Source: JBFLVN01 sp040758475
GTDB lineage: Bacteria > JAGRBM01
Reading direction: 5' to 3'
Assembly: GCA_040758475.1 (NCBI GenBank)
Contig: JBFLVN010000025.1
Location: forward strand, 1-21,701
Length of the DNA: 21,701 bases
The translations under genes were made by a program, and so were the position numbers. Positions 7,625-13,507 of this stretch are shown in pieces. Each line of letters begins with the position of its first letter. Positions within the stretch are counted from its first letter, which is position 1. The notes beneath the pieces are model-generated. The model was not told where the DNA came from. It saw nothing but the letters and a program-made list of their open reading frames with translations, and made no database searches.

Positions 7625-8416
7625 ATGACGTTTCAAAACCTTGTTTACGAGCGGGATCAGCAGGGAATCGTGACGATCCGCTTCAACAAACCCGATCAGC
7701 GGAACGCGATGACCGAAGACATGGGGAAGGAACTATCGGAAGCCGCCGATCGAGTGGCCGCCGACCCGGACGCCCGCGCAGTGATCCTCACGGGGGAGGG
7801 GAGCGCCTTTAGCGCGGGTGGCGATATGAAGATGATCAACGAGAACACCACGTTGCCTGCCTCCCAGGTCCGCCCCAAGATGCGGGCTTTTTACTCCCGC
7901 TTTCTCAAAATCCGGGACATTCCCGTCCCGACCATCGCCCAGATCAACGGCCCCGCCATCGGCGCGGGACTTTGCGTCGCCCTTGCCTGTGATTTGAGGC
8001 TCGCCGCCGAGGACGCGCCGCTCTCGTGCAATTTCACGATGTTGGGGCTCCATCCCGGCATGGGGGCCACCTGGCTCCTTACCCGGGTGGTGGGCGGTCC
8101 CCGGGCAGCGGAACTCCTTTACGGAAGTGTCCGGATCAACGGGAAAGAGGCCGAGCGGATGGGGCTGGTCAATTACGCGGTGCCGGCTGGAGAACTGGCC
8201 AAGAAGACGCGCGCGATTGCCGAGGGAATTGCCGCCTGTGGCCCGGTCGCCGTCCGCTTGACGAAGCGGGCCCTTGGCCGCTCGTTTGAAAACACGCTTC
8301 CCCAGCAGCTCGACCTTGAAGCCGAGCAGCAGGCCCACACCTTCACGACCCAAGACGTCCGAGAAGGGCTCGCCGCGGCGGCCGGAAAACGTCCGGCCAA
8401 GTTTGAAGGCCGCTAA
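7625..8416 (+). CDS. Crotonase (enoyl-CoA hydratase/isomerase) family protein
   Basis: This 263-residue protein has the crotonase fold signatures: the oxyanion-hole segment SAFSAGGDMKM (about 60-70) and INGPAIGAGLCVALACD (107-123), then APLSCNFTMLGLHPGMGAT. Lining this up by eye with rat mitochondrial enoyl-CoA hydratase puts Cys117 where Glu144 should be and Phe137 where Glu164 should be, so neither classical hydratase glutamate is present. It probably binds an acyl-CoA, but ordinary syn-hydration is doubtful; isomerase, hydrolase or other crotonase chemistry is possible. The start is firm: AAGGAA at 7613-7618 sits six bases before the ATG. It is followed after nine bases by the MoaB-like gene, so they are likely co-transcribed, though no functional link is obvious. 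Confidence 0.9.
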   Translation: MTFQNLVYERDQQGIVTIRFNKPDQRNAMTEDMGKELSEAADRVAADPDARAVILTGEGSAFSAGGDMKMINENTTLPASQVRPKMRAFYSRFLKIRDIPVPTIAQINGPAIGAGLCVALACDLRLAAEDAPLSCNFTMLGLHPGMGATWLLTRVVGGPRAAELLYGSVRINGKEAERMGLVNYAVPAGELAKKTRAIAEGIAACGPVAVRLTKRALGRSFENTLPQQLDLEAEQQAHTFTTQDVREGLAAAAGKRPAKFEGR

Positions 8417-8425
8417 ACAAACGTC

Positions 8426-8983
8426 ATGCCTCATTCCCACGACCACTCCGCGACTCATGAGGCTCACCGCCACGCGGGGCCCCGTACGGTTTCGTTCGCG
8501 GTTTTGACGATTTCTGACACGCGGACTCCCGAAACCGATGAAAGTGGGAAAACGGCGAGGGGGCTCATCGAGAAGGCCGGCTACACGGTCGCGCGGCTCG
8601 ACATCGTTCCAGACGAGGCCAAGAGGATCGGCGCGTGGCTTCTCCAGGCCGCGAAAGATCGTCACGTAGAAGCGATCCTGACGAACGGGGGCACCGGCAT
8701 CTCGGCGCGGGATACGACCTACGAAGTCATCGAAAAGAAAATCGAACGGCCCCTTCCAGGGTTTGGAGAATTATTCCGGGCGCTCTCCCATGGCGAGATC
8801 GGATCGGCGGCCATGCTCTCCCGGGCGGCGGCCGGAATTTTCAAAGGGAAACCTCTCTTTGCTGTTCCGGGATCGCCCGCCGCCGTTACTCTCGCCTTGG
8901 AGCGCCTCATCCTTCCGGAAATTTCCCATTTGATCGGAGAATTAAGAAAGCACGGCCATGAGCACAAAAAGCACAAAGCCTAA
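8426..8983 (+). CDS. MoaB/MogA-family molybdopterin-binding protein with His-rich ends
   Basis: This 185-residue protein belongs to the MoaB/Mog family of molybdenum cofactor biosynthesis (molybdopterin adenylyltransferase type). Motifs are VLTISDTRTPETDESG near residue 25, the ligand-binding loop LTNGGTGISARDTTYE, and PGSPAAVTLALE near the C-terminus. Both ends are unusually rich in histidine: six His in the first 16 residues and four in the last ten. These tails are outside the catalytic fold and could bind metal. No other moa/moe gene is visible in the window, but cinA upstream has a related fold. The ATG lies nine bases after the crotonase gene's stop, with no strong Shine-Dalgarno. The end overlaps the start of rph by 26 bases in another frame, indicating coupling. 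Whether it acts as MoaB or MogA cannot be settled by eye. Confidence 0.9.
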   Translation: MPHSHDHSATHEAHRHAGPRTVSFAVLTISDTRTPETDESGKTARGLIEKAGYTVARLDIVPDEAKRIGAWLLQAAKDRHVEAILTNGGTGISARDTTYEVIEKKIERPLPGFGELFRALSHGEIGSAAMLSRAAAGIFKGKPLFAVPGSPAAVTLALERLILPEISHLIGELRKHGHEHKKHKA

Positions 8984-9725
8984 GCCCCCCGCCAAGCGCC
9001 ACGACGGCCGCCAGCCGGAAGCCCTGCGCACCGTTCATTTGGAGCGGGGGTACCTTCGCCATGCCGCAGGTTCCGTTCTCATATCCTTCGGCGACACGCG
9101 GGTGCTTTGCGCCGCGAGCCTCGAAGAGCGGGTTCCGCCATTCCTCCGCGGAAGCGGCAAAGGGTGGGTAACGGCGGAATACGGGATGCTCCCCGCTTCG
9201 ACCCACACGCGAAGTGACCGCGAGGCCGCCCGGGGCAAACAAAGCGGCCGGACGCTTGAAATACAGCGCCTCATCGGCCGCTCCCTCCGGGCCGTCGTCG
9301 ATATGGAAAAGTTAGGCGAACGGAGCATCACGATCGATTGCGACGTCCTTCAAGCCGACGGAGGAACCCGCACGGCCGCGATCACCGGATCGTGGCTCGC
9401 CCTGGTGGATGCGGTGCGCCGCCTCGTCGCCTCGGGCGTCCTTCCCCAGTCGTCCTGGAAGGAAATCATCGTGGATCAAGTGGCGGCCGTGAGCGTCGGC
9501 ATTGTGGATGGCCGGCCGGTCTGCGATTTGAACTACGAGGAAGATTCCAAGGCCGGAGTGGATTTCAACATCGTGATGACCGGCGCGGGGAAGTTCGTCG
9601 AAATCCAGGGCACCGCGGAACACGGGACCTTTGACGAAAAGGAACTCTCATCCCTCCTCAAACTCGGGCAGCGGGGGATCGGGGAACTCCTCAAGGCCCA
9701 GCGCCGTACGCTCGGCAACGATTAA
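8958..9725 (+). CDS. rph: Ribonuclease PH
   Basis: This 255-residue protein matches RNase PH, the phosphate-dependent 3'-to-5' exoribonuclease that trims tRNA precursors. Visible family segments are RHDGRQPEALRTV, FGDTRVLCAASLEE, EYGMLPASTHTR, GRTLEIQRLIGRSLRAVVD, ITIDCDVLQADGGTRTAA, and FVEIQGTAEHGTFD. Length and motif order are as expected for a full-length enzyme, with an N-terminal Lys/Pro-rich leader of about 12 residues before the conserved RHDGR. The start overlaps the end of the MoaB-like gene by 26 bases, so translation may be coupled. rdgB follows after eight bases, the usual rph-rdgB arrangement. Confidence 0.97.
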   Translation: MSTKSTKPKPPAKRHDGRQPEALRTVHLERGYLRHAAGSVLISFGDTRVLCAASLEERVPPFLRGSGKGWVTAEYGMLPASTHTRSDREAARGKQSGRTLEIQRLIGRSLRAVVDMEKLGERSITIDCDVLQADGGTRTAAITGSWLALVDAVRRLVASGVLPQSSWKEIIVDQVAAVSVGIVDGRPVCDLNYEEDSKAGVDFNIVMTGAGKFVEIQGTAEHGTFDEKELSSLLKLGQRGIGELLKAQRRTLGND

Positions 9726-9733
9726 TTATTTCC

Positions 9734-10339
9734 ATGAAAATCGTCTTGGCCACTTCCAACAAGGGGAAGCGAGCGGAATTCGCCGGGGCACTGGAATCAT
9801 CCGGCGTCGAACTTCTCTCTCTTCCTGATTTCCCCGGCATCAATCTCCCCGAAGAAACGGGCGAGACTTTTTCCGATAATGCGTTCCTCAAAGCTCGGGC
9901 CGTAGCCAAAGCCACTGGCCTTCCCGCTTTGGCCGACGATTCGGGGCTCTGTGTGGACACCCTGGGCGGCGCTCCCGGTATCCGAAGCGCACGCTATGCG
10001 GGAGAAAATGCGACGGACGAAGAGAACAATCGGAAACTTCTGACCGCCTTGGAGGGAGTCCCATTCGAGTGGCGTAGCGCCCGGTTCGTCTGCGCGCTCG
10101 CCCTCGTGTTCCCCGAGGGGGGCGAGCACGAGTTCCGGGGCGAGTGCGAAGGAAAAATCTTGGGAATGCCGAGGGGAAGGGGCGGTTTCGGTTACGACCC
10201 CCTTTTTCTCGATCCCGTTACAGGAAAAACTTTTGCCGAACTCACAGGTTCCGAAAAACTGGCTCGCTCCCACCGGGGCGCGGCAATCCGGGCACTTGAG
10301 GGCTGGCTGGCGGCCGGGGCGTTCACCCTTGATAAATAG
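9734..10339 (+). CDS. rdgB: XTP/dITP diphosphatase (RdgB/HAM1 family)
   Basis: This 201-residue cytosolic pyrophosphatase hydrolyses non-canonical purine triphosphates (dITP, XTP, ITP) to monophosphates and keeps them out of nucleic acids. It shows the family N-terminus IVLATSNKGKRAEF, then ETFSDNAFLKARAVAKATGL, the catalytic/metal segment ALADDSGLCVDTLGG, APGIRSARYAGE, GRGGFGYDPLFLDP, and the C-terminal SHRGAAIRAL. It follows rph by eight bases. There is no clear Shine-Dalgarno before ATG 9734, so translation may depend on coupling to rph. The last codons and stop overlap the predicted promoter of the tRNA-Pro gene. The next protein gene begins about 250 bases downstream, beyond that tRNA. 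Confidence 0.96.
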   Translation: MKIVLATSNKGKRAEFAGALESSGVELLSLPDFPGINLPEETGETFSDNAFLKARAVAKATGLPALADDSGLCVDTLGGAPGIRSARYAGENATDEENNRKLLTALEGVPFEWRSARFVCALALVFPEGGEHEFRGECEGKILGMPRGRGGFGYDPLFLDPVTGKTFAELTGSEKLARSHRGAAIRALEGWLAAGAFTLDK

Positions 10340-10357
10340 ACGCTGTATAGATATAAT
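10329..10357 (+). promoter_or_regulatory. Sigma70-type promoter for tRNA-Pro
   Basis: TTGATA (10329-10334) and TATAAT (10352-10357) are separated by exactly 17 bases. This is the best match to the housekeeping promoter consensus in the window: five of six at -35 and six of six at -10. Transcription would start near 10364, about 65 bases before the tRNA. The -35 box overlaps the last codons of rdgB. Confidence 0.75.
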
Positions 10358-10429
10358 TCCCGCGCCGTTACAAACCCTTGATTTAACTCGTTCTCCAGCG
10401 GTAAAACGGCGGGGCTCCCCCTCTCGGAA

Positions 10430-10506
10430 CGGGGCGTAGCGCAGCCTGGTAGCGCGCCTGCCTTGGGCGCAGGAGGTCGCTGGTTCGAATCCAGTCGCCC
10501 CGACCA
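10430..10506 (+). tRNA. tRNA-Pro, anticodon TGG
   Basis: The cloverleaf can be drawn in full. The acceptor stem CGGGGCG pairs with CGCCCCG, followed by discriminator A and an encoded CCA (10504-10506). The D arm is GCGC/GCGC, the anticodon stem CCTGC/GCAGG encloses the loop CTTGGGC with anticodon TGG, and the T arm has the loop TTCGAAT. The UGG anticodon reads proline CCN codons. A strong promoter lies upstream. The secreted-protein gene follows 87 bases after the CCA and may be read from the same promoter. Confidence 0.96.
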
Positions 10507-10532
10507 GTGAAAAGAACAAGAAGGCGGGACTC

Positions 10533-10555
10533 CCCCTTTTTGAAGAGAAAAGGGG
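10533..10555. other. Perfect 8-bp inverted repeat after tRNA-Pro
   Basis: CCCCTTTT (10533-10540), loop TGAAGAG, AAAAGGGG (10548-10555). It has the look of a tRNA 3' terminator, but on the + strand the stem is followed by ATTAAGGGG rather than a T-run. A second AAGGGG at 10559-10564 could pair with the same CCCCTT, giving a mutually exclusive alternative fold. Confidence 0.45.
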
Positions 10556-10565
10556 ATTAAGGGGA

Positions 10566-10581
10566 CCTGCGGCACCGCAGG
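10566..10581 (+). promoter_or_regulatory. Hairpin covering the ribosome site of the secreted-protein gene
   Basis: CCTGCG (10566-10571) pairs with CGCAGG (10576-10581) around a GCAC loop. The 3' arm includes the first bases of the Shine-Dalgarno AGGGA (10579-10583), ten bases before ATG 10594. Folding would therefore partly hide the ribosome site. Whether this is regulatory or incidental cannot be told from one sequence. Confidence 0.35.
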
Positions 10582-10593
10582 GAAATTCGGGTT

Positions 10594-12054
10594 ATGAGGA
10601 AAGGCTCCCTCGCCAATGTGACGAAGGCGCTCTGCCTTTCTCTATTCGCCCTGGCCCTTTTGGCGGGCGATCTTTCCGCCAAGAGCACGAAGAAAAAGAA
10701 GGCCGAAGAAACACCGGCCGCGGAAGCGATTCCCCAGGTCCCGGCTATTCCTCCGCCGGGAAGCCGGACCCTGAAGCGCACGGTTGATCCCATCGTTGTG
10801 ACGGGGGACGCCCTCGCCTCCCTTTCAGGCAAGAACCCCTCGGACTTCCAGCTTTTCGCCTACCGGCAGGGAAGGGGGTTCGTCCCTATCCCGTTCCAGG
10901 TCGATCAGCGGGACGAGCGGGGCCGCTATCTCTTCGAAAAAGGTCCCGATGCCCGCGCCGACTCGGACAAGGGGGCTATCGATTCAAACGACGAGCTCGT
11001 CTTCATGGCATTTGACATCGGGGACGAAGCCCCTTCGAGCATTCTTCTGCCCATGGCCAGCGGCGGGGCCGAGTTCAAGATCGTAGACCCCGTCGATGGC
11101 GGAGCGGCTTGGGCCTATCTCCTTCCCAAAGCCTTCTCCCCGGAAGTGGCGCCCCACAACTACGTGACGCTTTCGGAAGAGCAACTCGAAGTCATCGCCC
11201 GGGATTATATTTTTCGCAATTGCCGCCAGGCCCCCATCGGGTTCGACCACCTCGCCATCCGTCATGGCGACCAGCCGCCCATCAACATCGTGGACCGCCT
11301 CAAGATCCGCGGCGTGGCCAAGGTTCTTGGGATCATGGACGTCTCCACGAACGAAGGGGATTTGAAGAGCAAGCTCCGCGGCTCGATCGACGGCCCCGTG
11401 CGCGTCATCCGGCGCTCCCGCAATTCCTACGAACTGGGTGGCCTCATTCCAACTGTGCGGGCCGACGCGGAATGGGTGTTTTACCCCAATCACTTCTACG
11501 TGATTCTCTCCGGTAAGATGCCTTTCGACGCTGACAAGATCGCTTCGAAAGCGAACCTGCGCGTCGCGGTCGATTACACGAGTGAAATCCAGGGCGCCCG
11601 CTTTTACACCGGGTCGCTCGAAGGCGAAGGCGTTCTTTTCGATGGAACGCCGGAGGGCATCCCGTCCCGCAAGGACATGAGCCGGGTTCCCTATCAGTGG
11701 GGCGCCATCTACGGCTTCGGTCCCGAAGGGAAGGATGGGTGGTTCTCCCGCATGATCCCGGGGCCGACGATCCCGTCCTGGTTCGATCCCTACATCGTGG
11801 ACGATCCCAATGCATCCGACCCTCCCGAGCGGGAAAAAGGGCGGCACGACATCGGCTTTTCATCCGACCGGATGGTCGAGATGAAGGGCGGCGAGTTCTG
11901 GCTGAAATCCTATCTTTACCGGCTGGACGGGTTCGACGTATCCCAGGTGACGAATTTTCTCAACGTGACGGACAAGCCCCTCACCGTCGAAACGAAAATT
12001 CTGCGCCAGACAGCCGCTTCCGTGGAAGCGCCGTCTGCGCCCGCGAATCCCTGA
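10594..12054 (+). CDS. Secreted protein of unknown function
   Basis: I do not recognise a characterised family. This 486-residue protein begins with a Sec-type signal peptide: a basic start (MRKGS), a hydrophobic core ALCLSLFALALLAG, and a likely cleavage site after LSA near residue 29. A Lys-rich stretch (KSTKKKK) and an Ala/Pro-rich linker follow to about residue 57. The mature domain includes VPIPFQVDQRDERGRY and IDSNDELVFMAFDIGDE, faintly like the FQVD...DELVF pattern in some uncharacterised secreted DUF families; that resemblance is from memory and weak. There are no membrane segments after the signal and no catalytic motif that I can name. It is probably periplasmic or exported. It sits between tRNA-Pro and a convergent SDR gene seven bases away, so it is likely monocistronic or read from the tRNA promoter. 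GTG 10618 is an alternative start that would keep most of the signal peptide. Confidence 0.8.
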   Translation: MRKGSLANVTKALCLSLFALALLAGDLSAKSTKKKKAEETPAAEAIPQVPAIPPPGSRTLKRTVDPIVVTGDALASLSGKNPSDFQLFAYRQGRGFVPIPFQVDQRDERGRYLFEKGPDARADSDKGAIDSNDELVFMAFDIGDEAPSSILLPMASGGAEFKIVDPVDGGAAWAYLLPKAFSPEVAPHNYVTLSEEQLEVIARDYIFRNCRQAPIGFDHLAIRHGDQPPINIVDRLKIRGVAKVLGIMDVSTNEGDLKSKLRGSIDGPVRVIRRSRNSYELGGLIPTVRADAEWVFYPNHFYVILSGKMPFDADKIASKANLRVAVDYTSEIQGARFYTGSLEGEGVLFDGTPEGIPSRKDMSRVPYQWGAIYGFGPEGKDGWFSRMIPGPTIPSWFDPYIVDDPNASDPPEREKGRHDIGFSSDRMVEMKGGEFWLKSYLYRLDGFDVSQVTNFLNVTDKPLTVETKILRQTAASVEAPSAPANP

Positions 12055-12061
12055 AAATTTG

Positions 12062-13093
12062 TTACGAGGCTCTCTTCAAAAAAGCCTTGTTCTTGATGTA
12101 GCCGTTTTCCTTAAACCATTCGACGGCCCGGCTGATCGATTCTTCGATGGGCGTGAATTCCATCCCCAATTCCTTGCGGGCCTTTGAATTATCGTAGTGG
12201 AGATACTGCTTGGCGTAACGAAGCGCCTTGCCCGAGAGCACGGGCCGCTGGTGGGTCACCGTATCCGAGCGGTATTCCATGAAGTAGCCCAGGGCGATGG
12301 CGACGTTGATGGGGATTTTCCGCAGCTTGAGATTCATCCCCGTTACCTTGGTAACGAGTTCGAGGAACTCCTTCATGGTCACGTTTTGGTTCGCCATGAT
12401 GTAGCGCTCGCCCACGCGCCCCTTCTCCTCGGCCAGGACGTGGCCGCGCGCCACGTCTTCCACGTCCACGACGTTAAAGCCCGCCTCGAACCAGCCAGGC
12501 GTCTTGCCGTTCACGATATCGAGAAGAATCTGGCCCGTCGGAGTGGGGGCGATGTCCCTGGCGCCGAAGGGGAAAGCGGGATTCACGATGGTAAGAGGGA
12601 GCCCTTCCCGGGCGAAGACCCGGGCGTCCTGGTCGGAGAGGTATTTGGAAAAAACGTAATCGTTCGCCTTGTCGATCTGGTTGAATTCCGTCTCTTCCGT
12701 CGTGGGTTTTCCATCTCCGGACACGCCCAACGCGGCGATCGAACTCGTATAAACGACCCTCTCCACGCCCTGCTTGTAAGCGGCCCAGAGGATGTTCTGG
12801 GAACCCGTGACGTTCACGTCGTACATCTTCCGGCGGTTTGGAAGCCAAAGGGCATAGATGGCCGCCAGATGGAAGAGCCGGTTGCAACCCTTCAGGGCTT
12901 TCTTGACGGAATCGGCGTCCAGAACATCGCCCTCTACTTTTTCCACGTCCAGGCCGTCGATGTTTTTCGTGTTCTCGCCCTTCATGGCCAGGACGCGCAC
13001 TTCCCGGCCTTGCTTGAGGAGTTCCCGGACGACGTGGGACCCGATGAATCCCGCGCCGCCCGTCACGAGGGTCTTTCCGCTAACTTTGGCCAT
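12062..13093 (-). CDS. Extended SDR epimerase/reductase, HpnA-like
   Basis: This 343-residue NAD(P)-dependent protein has the Rossmann motif TGGAGFIGSH (Gly12, Gly15, Gly18), GDVLDADSVKKALKGC, FHLAAIYALW, NVTGSQNILWAA, VVYTSSIAALG (Ser117/118), and the catalytic pair in DYVFSK (Tyr146, Lys150). The run from FHLAAIYALW to the PTPTG segment resembles hopanoid-associated sugar epimerases (HpnA) more than dihydroflavonol reductases, but no other hopanoid gene is in the window, so the substrate is open. The start is firm: AAGGAGG lies five bases before ATG 13093, although the frame is open to 13153. It is convergent with the secreted-protein gene (seven-base gap) and divergent from the ferredoxin gene. 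An alternative label is a generic NAD-dependent epimerase/dehydratase. Confidence 0.88.
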   Translation of the reverse strand: MAKVSGKTLVTGGAGFIGSHVVRELLKQGREVRVLAMKGENTKNIDGLDVEKVEGDVLDADSVKKALKGCNRLFHLAAIYALWLPNRRKMYDVNVTGSQNILWAAYKQGVERVVYTSSIAALGVSGDGKPTTEETEFNQIDKANDYVFSKYLSDQDARVFAREGLPLTIVNPAFPFGARDIAPTPTGQILLDIVNGKTPGWFEAGFNVVDVEDVARGHVLAEEKGRVGERYIMANQNVTMKEFLELVTKVTGMNLKLRKIPINVAIALGYFMEYRSDTVTHQRPVLSGKALRYAKQYLHYDNSKARKELGMEFTPIEESISRAVEWFKENGYIKNKAFLKRAS

Positions 13094-13098
13094 GGCTG

Positions 13099-13105
13099 CC
13101 TCCTT
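13099..13105 (-). promoter_or_regulatory. Strong ribosome site that fixes the SDR start
   Basis: On the minus strand this reads AAGGAGG, a near-perfect Shine-Dalgarno, five bases before ATG 13093. It selects that ATG over the longer reading frame starting at 13153. Confidence 0.8.
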
Positions 13106-13222
13106 CACCTTCCGGCGGGGTGCTCCTTTAATCGAGGAACGCTTGCCATCCAAGCCTAATAGTACATGCTGACGGCCCCGCTCGGAGTAGTGGGGTTAGC
13201 GCTTCTTTACCGGAGATCAACG

Positions 13223-13507
13223 TTGGCTCGAATCCGCTTCGTAACGGACAACAAGGAAGTCGAAGTACCCGACGGAACTTCCATCCTGAAAGCCTGCGAG
13301 GAACACAAGGCTTCGCTCCCCTTCGGTTGCACCGAGGGGTTCTGTGGCACCTGCACCATGCACGTGATCGAAGGGGCCGAGAACCTCTCCCCGCCCACGA
13401 GCAAGGAACGCGAACGCCTCAGCGACTTCGCTCTCAAGCACGAGGCCAAGCGCCTCGGATGCCAATCTTCGATCCTGAAGGGGACTCTCGTTTTCGAAAA
13501 CGCCTAG
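13223..13507 (+). CDS. [2Fe-2S] ferredoxin, plant/adrenodoxin type
   Basis: This 94-residue protein has the CX4CX2C...C pattern of plant-type [2Fe-2S] ferredoxins: Cys36, Cys41 and Cys44 in FGCTEGFCGTC, and Cys80 in RLGCQS. The N-terminal beta-grasp strands (ARIRFVTDNKEVEV, then PDGTSILKAC) fit the fold. It would carry single electrons for a partner that is not identifiable here. The frame is open to ATG 13166, but the extra 19 residues do not belong to the domain. TTG 13223, with GGAG at 13212-13215 seven bases upstream, gives an N-terminus that matches the fold, so I chose it. The stop codon overlaps that of the convergent UbiB-like kinase gene. The 129-bp gap to the SDR gene holds both ribosome sites; I saw no clear promoter in it. 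Confidence 0.9.
   Translation: MARIRFVTDNKEVEVPDGTSILKACEEHKASLPFGCTEGFCGTCTMHVIEGAENLSPPTSKERERLSDFALKHEAKRLGCQSSILKGTLVFENA

Noticed and set aside
10430..10506. tRNA-Pro as an integration site for a mobile element
   Set aside because: No integrase, no duplicated tRNA 3' end and no foreign-looking genes were seen downstream.
12197..13159. 320-codon + strand frame opposite the HpnA-like gene
   Set aside because: The minus-strand SDR has a perfect ribosome site and all catalytic motifs; the + frame is its shadow.
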